NCBI GenBank assembly: GCA_002067405.1
Contig: MVRP01000070.1
Span: 1 to 18,495 of the forward strand
DNA length: 18,495 nt
Origin: Syntrophorhabdaceae bacterium PtaU1.Bin034
GTDB lineage: Bacteria; Desulfobacterota_G; Syntrophorhabdia; Syntrophorhabdales; WCHB1-27
Reading direction: 5' to 3'
Notes under the pieces: model-generated
What the model was told of the DNA's origin: nothing
Database searches by the model: none
What the model saw: the letters and a program-made list of their open reading frames with translations, nothing else
In this document: one piece after another, positions 1 to 7,757 of the stretch
Position numbering within the stretch: position 1 is the stretch's first letter
Layout of the letters: every line of letters starts with the position of its first letter
Position numbers and translations under genes: made by a program

Positions 1-1
1 A

Positions 2-157
2 CTCAACGTTAACCTGCTGTATGACATAAACCCCGCCATCAGGTTCGGTATAGAATACGACTATGTGTCAACCGCCTATGCTTACAACGAGACGCCCAAT
101 CTGGCAAACAAGGGCAACTTCAGCAGTGTCAGGGTCGGCGCATATTACTTCTTCTAA
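2..157 (+). CDS. Outer-membrane porin, C-terminal end only (partial)
   Basis: The frame is open from the window edge for 51 codons to a TAA stop. The product ends in ...RVGAYYFF, an alternating beta-strand pattern with a terminal phenylalanine, typical of outer-membrane barrel proteins recognised by the BAM machinery. It is almost the same as the end of the complete porin at 5314-6642: both share NPAIRFGIEYDYV, then an A-Y-A-rich turn and a closing V-G-A-Y-Y-F-F strand. At the DNA level 33 bases (35-67) are identical to the other copy. It is therefore the 3' end of a second, paralogous porin whose body lies to the left. Its substrate cannot be told from this fragment. A strong hairpin follows 11 bases after the stop. 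Confidence 0.85.
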   Translation, partial: LNVNLLYDINPAIRFGIEYDYVSTAYAYNETPNLANKGNFSSVRVGAYYFF

Positions 158-168
158 GACGGTAAGAG

Positions 169-205
169 AACGAATGAAGGGGGCTTCGGGCCCCCTTCAT
201 TCGTT
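169..205. terminator. Bidirectional hairpin terminator between convergent porin and chemoreceptor genes
   Basis: A 15-bp perfect stem (169-183 pairing with 191-205, arms AACGAATGAAGGGGG and CCCCCTTCATTCGTT) closes a 7-base TTCG-type loop. It lies between the stop of the left porin (157, + strand) and the stop of the chemoreceptor (253, - strand), where a shared terminator is expected. Neither side has a strong T-run, so intrinsic termination is inferred from stem strength and position. Confidence 0.7.
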
Positions 206-252
206 GGTAACTCTCTCGGAAAAGGTTTTTGGCTTGCTTGCTTGGTCCTAAA

Positions 253-1899
253 TCAAATCTGAAACCGGTCTACCATTTTCTGAAGTCCTTCTGATAGATC
301 GGCCAGTTGGGAGGCCGCCTTTGCATTGTCCTGAATTCGTTTGGTTGTCTCTTGTATGACAGCGGAGATTTGCTGGATGTTGCCCGCAATTTCAGTCGTG
401 GTTGCCGTTTCTTCTTCCGATGCGACAGCGATCTGATTGATTTCTTGGGTTACCTTGCCGATATGGGAGAGGATTTCCTGTAAAGCTTCGCCCGATCTTG
501 CAGCCTCGCTGGTCCCCTTTTCCACCTCGCTAACCCCTTGGTCCATGGACGCCACAGCGTGTTTGGTTTCCGTCTGCATGGTTGTTATCCTATGGCCTAT
601 CTCTTTTGTCGCATTGGCGGTTCGCTTTGCGAGATTTCTCACCTCCTCCGCAACAACTGCGAAGCCTCTTCCTTGTTCGCCGGCGGCGGCCGCTTCAATT
701 GCAGCATTCAGTGCGAGAAGATTGGTTTGATCTGCTATGTCATTTATCAGGTTGACGATTTCCCCGATCTTTTCGGATCTTTCCCCGAGCCCCTTTATTA
801 CGTGCGAGGAGTCTTTCACGCGGTCGCTGATGCTATTCATCACAACTATTGTGTTCTGTATGATTTTGTATCCTGTATTAGCAGAAAAGTTAGCCTGGTC
901 GGCGCTTTTGGCAGCCATCATACAGTTTCGCGCGATCTCGGAAGATGTCTGTGACATTTCCTCGCTCGCGGCGGCTACGGAATTTACTTGTACGGCCGCT
1001 TCATTGATTCTGGTCGCGATCTGATTACTTGCGCTATCCACTTCGTTGGCTGAGGAAAGAACCTGATTACTGCTGTCCGCAACGTGGGTAATAGCATCAC
1101 GAAGTTTTTCCGCAAATGCGTTGAAGTGTTCTGCCATCCGGCCTATCTCGTCTTTTGATGTTACGTCAATACGCTTCCTTAAATCGCCCTGCGCGATATT
1201 CTCTATAGCCTCTACAGTTCTTTGGATAGGTGTGAGAATTACTCCCTTCATTATCAAACTTATGCCGAGGGACAGAGCGGCCGCCGCGACAAAAAGGAGC
1301 GCCAGTATCACGAGGGCTGCCTTAAATACTCTTTCGGAAGAGGCGTATTGCTCTGAGCTCAACTTCTCTTCCAGTATCACGAGTTCCTGCAAATTTGTTA
1401 CGATCTCCTGGAATGCGTCGTCTGCTTGGCTCATCGCCACTGCCGACATCACCGTATCTGCCGAGATTGCCTGACGGCAAAGCGCTTGATATTTAGGTAT
1501 GCGGTCAGCGGCGAAGACAAAATAGTTTCTCTCAGTCTTTGTCAGAACCCCGGATTTCAATACTCCTTGGACAATGCTTGCTGCTTTCTCAAGCTTTGCA
1601 TGTTGTTCCCTCTGAAGCTTGGCGATCACCCGCTCTAACTCCCGGCCCTCTCCTTGGTTGGCACCCATTAACCTTGCTGCCTTGTAGACGTTTGCATGCA
1701 CCTCTGCGAGGTCCTTGACAACAGCGGCACTTGCCTGGTAATGCCTGAATCTAACTGTGAAGATGTCTTCCAGAGCAGCCTGCTGCCGAAAAAAACCGCC
1801 GTATGCAACAAGACCAAAAATCACCATGAGCATTAAAGCTATGACAGGTGAGACCATGACTTTCTTTGCCATTTTCAGATTACCAAGCAACTCCCGCAT
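253..1899 (-). CDS. Methyl-accepting chemotaxis protein
   Basis: Transmembrane chemoreceptor of 548 aa that would signal to CheA/CheW. Residues 1-12 are a short cytoplasmic leader and about 13-35 are the first membrane span. About 36-190 are a helical periplasmic sensor resembling four-helix-bundle MCP domains. About 195-220 are the second span, followed by a HAMP linker and a long coiled-coil signalling domain with the hairpin tip [14 protein letters not shown]...[15 protein letters not shown]. At the tip, the arginine normally found in NAAIEAAR is alanine here. The chosen ATG at 1899 has a GGGGG ribosome-binding stretch about 8 bases upstream. A longer TTG start at 1938 would add 13 residues but has no ribosome-binding site. 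No CheW-binding pentapeptide tail for CheR is seen at the C-terminus (it ends DRFQI). The gene stands alone; its ligand is unknown. Confidence 0.93.
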   Translation of the reverse strand: MRELLGNLKMAKKVMVSPVIALMLMVIFGLVAYGGFFRQQAALEDIFTVRFRHYQASAAVVKDLAEVHANVYKAARLMGANQGEGRELERVIAKLQREQHAKLEKAASIVQGVLKSGVLTKTERNYFVFAADRIPKYQALCRQAISADTVMSAVAMSQADDAFQEIVTNLQELVILEEKLSSEQYASSERVFKAALVILALLFVAAAALSLGISLIMKGVILTPIQRTVEAIENIAQGDLRKRIDVTSKDEIGRMAEHFNAFAEKLRDAITHVADSSNQVLSSANEVDSASNQIATRINEAAVQVNSVAAASEEMSQTSSEIARNCMMAAKSADQANFSANTGYKIIQNTIVVMNSISDRVKDSSHVIKGLGERSEKIGEIVNLINDIADQTNLLALNAAIEAAAAGEQGRGFAVVAEEVRNLAKRTANATKEIGHRITTMQTETKHAVASMDQGVSEVEKGTSEAARSGEALQEILSHIGKVTQEINQIAVASEEETATTTEIAGNIQQISAVIQETTKRIQDNAKAASQLADLSEGLQKMVDRFQI

Positions 1900-2484
1900 C
1901 CGATATACCCCCAAAAAGTATTTGATAGATTTGCCCAACAGGCTTTGTTGACGAAATGAAACTCATTATTAATCAGTTCTGTCTCTCTTATGCCTACCGG
2001 TCGCATTCGTCTTCTTGCAAGCGGGTGACCAGTTCGGCAAAAGCAACGCTATCAGTATTTGAATGGGTGAATTGACGGGAAATTTAATACAGAAGGGTGA
2101 TTGCATGGTTTAGGGGAGACCGGAAGATAGGCGATATTTCGGTATTGGTTGCGAAATATCCGCATCTACTTGCCGTCTTATGCGGAGCTTACCTATGAAG
2201 AGGCGAGACAGGAAGGGGTCATCTTCATCCACCTCGAAGAGAGAGAGGAGGGCTTTGCGGGAAACAAGGCCCGCATCTCCGGTTGACGATTATGCCGGCT
2301 CTGTCTTTTATAAGACTTCAAAAAGGGAAGGACCAGAGTAAGGAAAAGACCTTTGCGGAGTTCGCCGATTCCCGGGGTCGATTCAGGAAAAGTGAATTAT
2401 AATCCTTCATCGGGATGTTCGTGCATCCTGGCCGACGCTGAAAATAATGATGCAGGATGGACCAATCAGGTCTGTCTGCCCGTT
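1900..2484. other. Intergenic spacer with no intact gene
   Basis: About 585 bases separate the 5' end of the chemoreceptor from the 3' end of the Fsr-like gene; the chemoreceptor's promoter must lie at its left end. No RNA gene, long repeat or convincing sigma-28 or sigma-54 promoter is visible. The only protein-like stretch is the short frame at 2131-2286, listed separately. A 7-bp inverted repeat (CATCCTG/CAGGATG) near 2424-2458, downstream of the Fsr-like gene, is too weak to call a terminator. Confidence 0.5.
2131..2286 (+). pseudogene. Possible decayed fragment of an HdrA-like or related protein
   Basis: This frame is open for 51 codons between TAG (2128) and TGA (2284) and has no ATG or ribosome-binding site. 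From 2161 it reads RIYLPSYAELTYEEARQEGV and continues IFIHLEE. This resembles the segment of HdrA-type flavoproteins with a tyrosine, then an (E)AR-x-x-GV-I/L-F-I-R pattern. The match is short and made from memory, so it may be chance. If real, it is a leftover of a lost gene in a spacer that otherwise looks non-coding. Confidence 0.25.
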
Positions 2485-3651
2485 CTATCGAAGCGTGGCT
2501 TGTGTATCTGCCACCATTAAGAGAGGAATGATCGCAATCGCGGGCATAAGGACGATGAGCCAAAGGACTACGAGAATACCCCAGGCATCGGCCATGAGTC
2601 CAAGCAGCCCCGCTCCCACACCCCCAATGCCGATTACAAAGCCGAGCATCAGGCCGGAGGCCACCCCCAGCCGATCGCGAAGAATTGCCTGCCCCATCAC
2701 CACCGTCACGGAAAAACTGGAGACGAGCACAAAGCCGACGCAAAAGATCGCGACAAACGCCCACACACCGGATACCCTCATGAAAAGAAGGAGAAAGGGA
2801 ACGGAAAGAAGAAGGGAAAGAGCGACGAAACGTTTATGGCCCATCCTGTCGGCCATAAATCCACCCGCCAATGTCCCGAAGGCCCCTCCTATCAGGAAGG
2901 CAAAGACCAGCCTCCCTGCCTCGATCGGATTACCGTTCAGGAAATTGATGTAGTAGAAAGGGGCAAAGGTAACCAGACCCATGTGGGCCCAGGAACGGAT
3001 TGATACGGCGAGCACGAGGAACGTCATCGAGCGCCAGGCGATGATCGATTGAGCCGTGCCTGCCTTCTCCCTTCTCGCTATCGGGTTTTTCTCTTTGGGC
3101 AGCGAATTGATTAGTTCGCGCAGATAGTAAATGACGAGAACAAACGAAAGGAGCCCGGGCAGCAAGTAGAGCAGGGTCCCGGGAAGGCCTGCGTGTTGCA
3201 CCCCGTAAATGACGAAGAGCGGACCCAAAGCCAAGCCCACGTTGCCCCCCACCTGGAAATACGACATACCCTTCGTACTCCCTTCTTTCGCAAGATAGTG
3301 GCAAATCTTAAAGCTCTCCGGGTGGTAAATTGCGACACCCAGACTAGCGATGATGACGAGCATCATGAGCATGGAGTATGAGGAAGAGAGACCTACGAGG
3401 GAGAAAGCGCCACAGGCGAGGGCTATGGAAACAGGCAGCAACCAATTGACCCGGGCCCGGTCGGACAGATATCCGAAGCAGGGCTGGATGATCGAAGATG
3501 AGAGGTTGAACATCATGATGACCGCGCCTACTTCCGCGTAGTTGAGATTGAGATGGGTCTTGAAGAGGGGCATGATCGCAGGCAGGGCAGACCCGGTCAT
3601 GTCCAAAAAAAGGTGGGTGGTGCCGAGTACGAGGATAAGCTTCAAGTTCAT
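2485..3651 (-). CDS. MFS exporter, fosmidomycin-resistance (Fsr)-like
   Basis: Twelve-helix major facilitator protein of 388 aa in the inner membrane. It resembles E. coli Fsr (406 aa) along its whole length. Visible landmarks are IQPCFGYLSDR after helix 2, YHPES in helix 4, YFQVGGNVGLALGPL in helix 5, GGFMADRMGHK between helices 8 and 9, and GLMLGFVIGIGGVGAGLLG near helix 11. Fsr relatives are proton-driven drug or metabolite exporters; the real substrate here is not predictable. The ATG at 3651 gives the family's usual length. An upstream in-frame TTG at 3762 would add 37 polar residues that do not fit the family. It lies 147 bases downstream of the second MFS gene on the same strand, so the two may be cotranscribed. 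Confidence 0.85.
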   Translation of the reverse strand: MNLKLILVLGTTHLFLDMTGSALPAIMPLFKTHLNLNYAEVGAVIMMFNLSSSIIQPCFGYLSDRARVNWLLPVSIALACGAFSLVGLSSSYSMLMMLVIIASLGVAIYHPESFKICHYLAKEGSTKGMSYFQVGGNVGLALGPLFVIYGVQHAGLPGTLLYLLPGLLSFVLVIYYLRELINSLPKEKNPIARREKAGTAQSIIAWRSMTFLVLAVSIRSWAHMGLVTFAPFYYINFLNGNPIEAGRLVFAFLIGGAFGTLAGGFMADRMGHKRFVALSLLLSVPFLLLFMRVSGVWAFVAIFCVGFVLVSSFSVTVVMGQAILRDRLGVASGLMLGFVIGIGGVGAGLLGLMADAWGILVVLWLIVLMPAIAIIPLLMVADTQATLR

Positions 3652-3798
3652 CTTACTGTTCGGGTGCCGTGACAAAAAATCCTCCTGTGGCAGGAACGAC
3701 AATGGGTGCGATACCGAGTACGATCGAGAACGGACTAATGGCCGCAACCCCGCCGGGCACAAGTATGATCAGGTTGTGCCGGCTCTGTCTGCATGCCA

Positions 3799-4953
3799 TC
3801 ATTCACGCCAGAACTTCTTCCCTATGAGCATCGTAAAACACTGAACAATCAGTATGATAATAACGCATCCCGGCCATCCGGCATGGGACCAGAAAATGCC
3901 GGGAAGGACCGATCCGAGAAACCCGCCAAGATAGTAGAAGGAAACGTACAATCCCGCAGCCGAGGATTTGGCATCTCGGGCAACCTCTCCCACATGGCTC
4001 GATGAAGCGGATTGGCAGACAAATACCCCGGTTGCTTCCATGGCAAGCCCGGTGATAACGACGGGTACGGAATGGATCAAGGTCAGCAGCATCCCTATTG
4101 CTGACCATGCTATGGCTCCAAGCAATGTCTTGCGGTGGCCCACCCGGTTCATGACATGTCCCGCGAGCGGCGTTGTCACCACACCGGTCAGGTACACCGC
4201 AAAAATCGAACCCAGAGCGGCCGGACCGAGAAGAAAAGGGTTATCGGCCAGATAGAAGTTCACGTACGTAAATGCGCCGACCAGACAGAAAAGAACATTA
4301 AACCCCACTGCATACGTAGCTAAAAGCTCATTACTGCGAAAATGCTTGCGCATGGACGCAAAGGCCGCAGCGACATTGCTTTGACGCACAAACCTTGTGG
4401 AGCGGGGCAGAAACCACCATGTTGCCAAAGCGACGCCAAAAGTGATGAGGCCAAGGAACGCAAACGCCATGTGCCAATCCCACCGGATTGCTGTCAGGCC
4501 GGCAACGAAACGCCCGCAAAAACCCCCGATAATTGAACCGGTAATATAGGTCGCCATAGTCGATCCGACCAAGCGTACCGGCGTTTCTTCGGCGATATAG
4601 GCTATGGTTATTGCAACGATGCCCGGGACAAAGCATCCCTGCACAAAACGCCAGACGATGACGTGATAAAGATTGGCTGCAGTACCGGTGAGGCCTGTCG
4701 AAAAGGCGAGACCGAGCATGGAGACAACGATCATTCTTTTACGTCCCATGCTGTCAGACAACAAACCTACGAGAGGAGCGGCCAGCGACACCGCCAAAAC
4801 GGTAGCGCTTACCGTAAGACTTACGAGAAGTTCGGAAGCTTCAAAGGACTTGCGGAAAATTGGCAGAAGGGGCTGGGTAGCGTAGAGGTTGAGAAAGGTA
4901 CCCATGCCTGCGATAAATAAGGCCGCGAGCATCGGTGCCCGGTTGCGAACCAT
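3799..4953 (-). CDS. MFS exporter, DHA1 family (YnfM-like)
   Basis: Twelve-helix inner-membrane protein of 384 aa from the drug:H+ antiporter-1 group. The first helix ends in LYATQPLLPIFRKSF, close to the YTQP-type start of YnfM/NepI relatives. The loop 2-3 signature is GLLSDSMGRKR, and the second half has HVMNRVGHRKTLLG and VSFYYLGGFLGSVLPG-type segments matching E. coli YnfM. The start is set at ATG 4953 because GAGAGGG lies 7 bases upstream. The frame stays open further upstream to 5172, but that stretch is polar and unlike the family. It probably forms a unit with the downstream Fsr-like gene. The substrate is unknown; export of an aromatic or antimicrobial compound is only a guess from context. 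Confidence 0.85.
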   Translation of the reverse strand: MVRNRAPMLAALFIAGMGTFLNLYATQPLLPIFRKSFEASELLVSLTVSATVLAVSLAAPLVGLLSDSMGRKRMIVVSMLGLAFSTGLTGTAANLYHVIVWRFVQGCFVPGIVAITIAYIAEETPVRLVGSTMATYITGSIIGGFCGRFVAGLTAIRWDWHMAFAFLGLITFGVALATWWFLPRSTRFVRQSNVAAAFASMRKHFRSNELLATYAVGFNVLFCLVGAFTYVNFYLADNPFLLGPAALGSIFAVYLTGVVTTPLAGHVMNRVGHRKTLLGAIAWSAIGMLLTLIHSVPVVITGLAMEATGVFVCQSASSSHVGEVARDAKSSAAGLYVSFYYLGGFLGSVLPGIFWSHAGWPGCVIIILIVQCFTMLIGKKFWRE

Positions 4954-5270
4954 TTTTTGACCCTCTCTTGTGATTACCTTGAAGGACCGCATCTTCTGAT
5001 GTTCGGTTGATCCACGCAGCCCGCTCTCGCAAAAGTAACCCATGACACCGGTGACATTCAAGCCAGAAGTTTCAATAAGAAGATTTTTCTTCGCAGAATC
5101 GCGCAAAATCAAATGACTCTCTATTCCTCGATCCCTCAATGCCGGCCGGGTATCGAGCATCCGGATCAGCACCGACCTGGTCCTGACGATCCTGCAGACA
5201 AAGAGAGAGCTCGGGCAATTAACAAATCAAGTGATCGGAGCCTCATACTGACCTGTATGAATCATGAACC
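4954..5270. other. Upstream region of the MFS pair, no gene seen
   Basis: About 317 bases lie between the YnfM-like start and the terminator of the porin. The - strand frame of the MFS gene stays open through most of it, but the translated residues resemble no family and precede a good ribosome-binding site, so it is treated as leader DNA. It must contain the promoter for the MFS pair; no clear -35/-10 pair was found by eye. Confidence 0.45.
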
Positions 5271-5296
5271 TAAAAAAGGGGGCACGAGGCCCCCTT
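5271..5296 (-). terminator. Rho-independent terminator of the porin gene
   Basis: Read on the - strand, an 8-bp stem (AAGGGGGC arm 5276-5283 against 5289-5296) with a 5-base loop ends in TTTTTTA (5271-5277 complement, overlapping the stem's base). It lies 18 bases after the porin stop. The GGGGGC/GCCCCC core is the same as in the terminator of the paralogous porin at the left edge. Confidence 0.85.
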
Positions 5297-5313
5297 CCTT
5301 GTTATCGGTATTT

Positions 5314-6642
5314 CTAGAAGAAATAGTATGCGCCGACCCGGATGCTGTTAAAGCTGCCTTTGTTGGAAACGGTGGATGTTTCCCTGAATGCATACGCGGT
5401 TGTCACATAGTCGTATTCTATACCGAACCTGATGGCCGGGTTGACGTCATACATCAAGTTGACCGCAAGGTTCTGGATCCTTTCCACGCCGGCTGCAGGA
5501 ACGCCAGTTGCGGCGTTGACCGTTGTTGGCTGGGCATTCTTAAACCTGTTCGACACGTGGTTAAACTGCGCGCCGTAGAATACGTTGAACTTCAAGGCAT
5601 CCGTGAAATAGTAGTGGCCGCCTATCCAGCCGCCTTGCGTCATCACATAAGCCAGATCTACGTTTGTTACGGAATTTGTAGCACCTGTGGTCACGAACGC
5701 ATCGTTCCCGGCCCTGTTGTATGCACCCGGGATATACGCGGGCAGATAGATTCCCATGCCTTTGCCGGCAAACAACTGGCCGGTGAAGCCGACAGCGCCT
5801 GCCTTGTTGCCCTTCTTCTCAGGGATGATCGGTACATACCAATAGAAGCCTGCGCCGTACCGGTTGATTTTTTCGTCGCTGTAGGAAACCCCGGTCACAG
5901 CCTCATTCACGAGATATTTGTCTTTGCCGTAGAAACCGCCGACGCCCAACTTCAGACCGAACGGGCCGATCTTGCCGCATGCATCGGTAGCATAGGAGAA
6001 ATCAAGAACGACATCCGGCCAGAGCCCGTTTGCCTGCGCATTAAGCTGGGTATTGCCGTTGGTGGTAATTGTGTTTGCGGTGGCGTAAGGTGCCTGAAGG
6101 GCGAACACACCGGTGAAATTCTTCGTCAAAGCCTGGGTGATCCTGACCTGGGGCGTACGCGTTGCACCCTTGTTGAAGTGAAATTCAGAAAATGCCAATA
6201 AATTCAGGGCGGGTATCATACCCCATGACTGCCAGGTGTGGCCGATAAGCAGGGTGGTTTTAGGCCATATCATCTGCATGTAGGCGTGCCTCATTGCGAA
6301 CAGGCCGTATTCCGTGCCGCCGGTTCTTCCCCTGAACTCACCTTCCACAAAAGCGGACGTCTTTGCGCCCCACGCATCCGGACCTTTTATTGCCCAGTTG
6401 AGCCTTGTCTCGGCTGCTGCCCACGTCAAACTTGAAGTCGAATCGACTGCCTGATCAACGCCGCCCTTGGAATCTACCGGCGAAACCCTGTTGTCAACGC
6501 CGACTGCCTTGTCTGCGTAGACAACGTCCATTTTTACATAGCCGCCCAGCGTCATGTCCCATCTGCTGGTCGCACTTCCTGCGAACGTGACTGCAGGTAC
6601 TGCCAAAAGTAACGCAATTACAACTAGTAAAGCCTTTTTCAT
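5314..6642 (-). CDS. Outer-membrane porin
   Basis: Protein of 442 aa with a Sec signal peptide (MKKALLVVIALLLAVPAVTFA, predicted cleavage after A21). A beta-barrel follows: frequent alternating aromatic residues, glycine- and asparagine-rich loops, and a C-terminal strand ending YYFF. The sequence after cleavage starts with a strand of the TLGGYVKMDVVYADK kind, common in trimeric or diffusion porins of anaerobic Proteobacteria/Desulfobacterota. The start at 6642 is preceded by GAGGAGGA, an excellent ribosome-binding site; an in-frame ATG 12 codons upstream is less likely. It is divergent from the IclR gene and shares its control region, so it may admit the substrate of the neighbouring catabolic cluster (inference). 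A paralogue lies at the left edge of the window in inverted orientation. Confidence 0.88.
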   Translation of the reverse strand: MKKALLVVIALLLAVPAVTFAGSATSRWDMTLGGYVKMDVVYADKAVGVDNRVSPVDSKGGVDQAVDSTSSLTWAAAETRLNWAIKGPDAWGAKTSAFVEGEFRGRTGGTEYGLFAMRHAYMQMIWPKTTLLIGHTWQSWGMIPALNLLAFSEFHFNKGATRTPQVRITQALTKNFTGVFALQAPYATANTITTNGNTQLNAQANGLWPDVVLDFSYATDACGKIGPFGLKLGVGGFYGKDKYLVNEAVTGVSYSDEKINRYGAGFYWYVPIIPEKKGNKAGAVGFTGQLFAGKGMGIYLPAYIPGAYNRAGNDAFVTTGATNSVTNVDLAYVMTQGGWIGGHYYFTDALKFNVFYGAQFNHVSNRFKNAQPTTVNAATGVPAAGVERIQNLAVNLMYDVNPAIRFGIEYDYVTTAYAFRETSTVSNKGSFNSIRVGAYYFF

Positions 6643-6700
6643 GTTTCCTCCTCTTCCATTTTGATTAACATCATGCAACCTCGAACTGCGAAAAACCGAT

Positions 6701-6710
6701 TCACCTCCTT
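6701..6710 (-). promoter_or_regulatory. Second Shine-Dalgarno-like sequence in the porin leader
   Basis: The - strand reads AAGGAGGTGA, a perfect anti-16S match, about 60 bases upstream of the porin start and separate from the porin's own ribosome-binding site. No ATG is at a suitable distance downstream. It may be a ribosome standby site or serve a tiny leader peptide; it may also be accidental. Confidence 0.35.
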
Positions 6711-6727
6711 ATTCATTAAGATTTTTT

Positions 6728-6757
6728 AATCTATCGGCAGGATATTGAACTTGTCAA
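6728..6757 (-). promoter_or_regulatory. Predicted sigma-70 promoter of the porin gene
   Basis: On the - strand a perfect TTGACA -35 box (6752-6757) and TAGATT (6728-6733, four of six matches to TATAAT) are separated by 18 bases. Transcription would start near 6721, leaving a leader of about 79 bases. The upstream copy of the IclR-type operator ends 9 bases from the -35 box. Confidence 0.6.
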
Positions 6758-6765
6758 GAAAAAAA

Positions 6766-6780
6766 TGGAATAACGTTTCA
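6766..6780. promoter_or_regulatory. IclR-type operator, copy 1
   Basis: TGGAATAACGTTTCA is a 15-bp imperfect palindrome (TGGAA-N5-TTTCA), the same length and outline as the TGGAAATNATTTCCA consensus known for E. coli IclR-group regulators. Its centre lies about 52 bases upstream of the predicted porin transcription start, a position usual for an activator site. A second copy is at 6863-6877. Confidence 0.6.
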
Positions 6781-6788
6781 GAAAAATC

Positions 6789-6818
6789 TTGACAGCGACA
6801 TGATAACGGATGTAAAAA
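6789..6818 (+). promoter_or_regulatory. Predicted promoter of the iclR-ligase operon
   Basis: TTGACA (6789-6794) is perfect and is followed after 18 bases by TAAAAA (6813-6818), a weak -10 box. Transcription would begin near 6825 and run through the second operator copy (6863-6877). The weak -10 suits a regulated promoter. Assignment rests on consensus only. Confidence 0.45.
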
Positions 6819-6862
6819 TCTTGTATGAGTAACGCAAACAAGGCTAAACGGCATGTCAAAAG

Positions 6863-6877
6863 TGGAATAGAGTTTCA
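6863..6877. promoter_or_regulatory. IclR-type operator, copy 2
   Basis: TGGAATAGAGTTTCA matches copy 1 at 13 of 15 positions and is in the same orientation, 97 bases away. It sits between the predicted promoter and the IclR start, where a bound regulator could block its own transcript. A wider inverted repeat, AGTGGAA (6861-6867) and TTCCACT (6893-6899), encloses it, suggesting a compound site. Confidence 0.6.
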
Positions 6878-6946
6878 AAAATACTTTTATAGTTCCACTT
6901 CTTTGAGCAATGAGGGAACCCACCGTCGGACAGGGAGGATGAACTG

Positions 6947-7714
6947 ATGGCTGAAGCCAAGTATAATATCAAAGTTCTTGATAATTTTGCAGCAATTCTT
7001 GACCTATTCACATACAACGATAATTCATTTACCCTGGATGAAATATCCGCGAAATCCGGACTTCCCAAGACAACCGTTTTCCGGATCCTAAAAAATCTTG
7101 AGCAACACGGAATCTTCAAGCACAATCCGATCGGGCAGACTTACAGCCTGGGGATGCGGGTTCTGGAACTGGGAGGCATAGTCTACAATTCGCTCTCCCT
7201 TAGAAAGGTGGCTGCTCCTTATCTCGATTCCCTGTCGCATGATTTAAAAGCAACTATACTCCTCGGCATTATGCAGGGTGATCAAGTCCAATACATCGAC
7301 AAGAGGGAATCGGAAAGCATTATAAGGACAGTGGCATATGCAGGGCTGAAGAGGCCTCCCCATTACGGGATCCTCGGCCTAACGTTGGTCGCTTACATGA
7401 ACAATGATGAAAGAGTACGGTTGTTAAATCTGTATCCACCGACAAAGCTTACCGAAAACACCATGATCGGCATAAAAGAGCTATTACGAAGAATGGATGA
7501 GCTGAAAGAAGTGGGATATTGCGTTGAAAGAGGAGAGGTCATAGAAGGTGTGCTCGGTGTGGGAGTGCCAATAGCCGATTTCTCGGGAAAAGTAGTTGCA
7601 GCACTCGGCGCCTGTTTGCCGGAATTCCAGATCAAGTCCGATGGGCTGGAACGGGCAATCCAAAAACTGCTTGAAGCATCCAGAGCGATATCAAAAGAGC
7701 TTGGCAACGTATAA
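6947..7714 (+). CDS. IclR-family transcriptional regulator
   Basis: Regulator of 255 aa with the two-domain IclR layout. Residues about 7-70 form the winged helix-turn-helix, with recognition region LDEISAKSGLPKTTVFRILK and the wing closing at YSLGMRVLELG. Residues about 80-250 form the effector-binding domain, with landmarks such as YIDKRES, GLKRPPHYGILG, YCVERGEVIEGVLGVGVPI and a C-terminal helix. Family members commonly sense aromatic or carboxylic acids and control the adjacent catabolic genes. GGGAGG lies 8 bases before the ATG. It is the first gene of the + strand cluster, 43 bases from the ligase, and divergent from the porin. It probably binds the two TGGAA-N5-TTTCA sites next door and controls both directions. 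Confidence 0.93.
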   Translation: MAEAKYNIKVLDNFAAILDLFTYNDNSFTLDEISAKSGLPKTTVFRILKNLEQHGIFKHNPIGQTYSLGMRVLELGGIVYNSLSLRKVAAPYLDSLSHDLKATILLGIMQGDQVQYIDKRESESIIRTVAYAGLKRPPHYGILGLTLVAYMNNDERVRLLNLYPPTKLTENTMIGIKELLRRMDELKEVGYCVERGEVIEGVLGVGVPIADFSGKVVAALGACLPEFQIKSDGLERAIQKLLEASRAISKELGNV

Positions 7715-7757
7715 AGAAGAAAACGTAATATTTTAACGCTTTAAGACGAGGTGACTT

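Noticed and set aside
5150..5251. 33-codon + strand stretch with a helical look upstream of the MFS pair
   Set aside because: No start codon or ribosome-binding site, and no family I can name. It is too short to support a gene fragment call.
5113..6201. Long + strand reading frame (362 codons) opposite the porin
   Set aside because: It is antisense to a porin with a signal peptide, ribosome-binding site, terminator and paralogue. The translation is rich in Cys and His, with no recognisable domain.
6642..6717. 25-codon leader frame starting at the ATG near 6717 on the - strand and overlapping the porin start as ATGA
   Set aside because: No ribosome-binding site lies before that ATG, and the peptide has no regulatory features such as codon runs. 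The overlap is probably chance.
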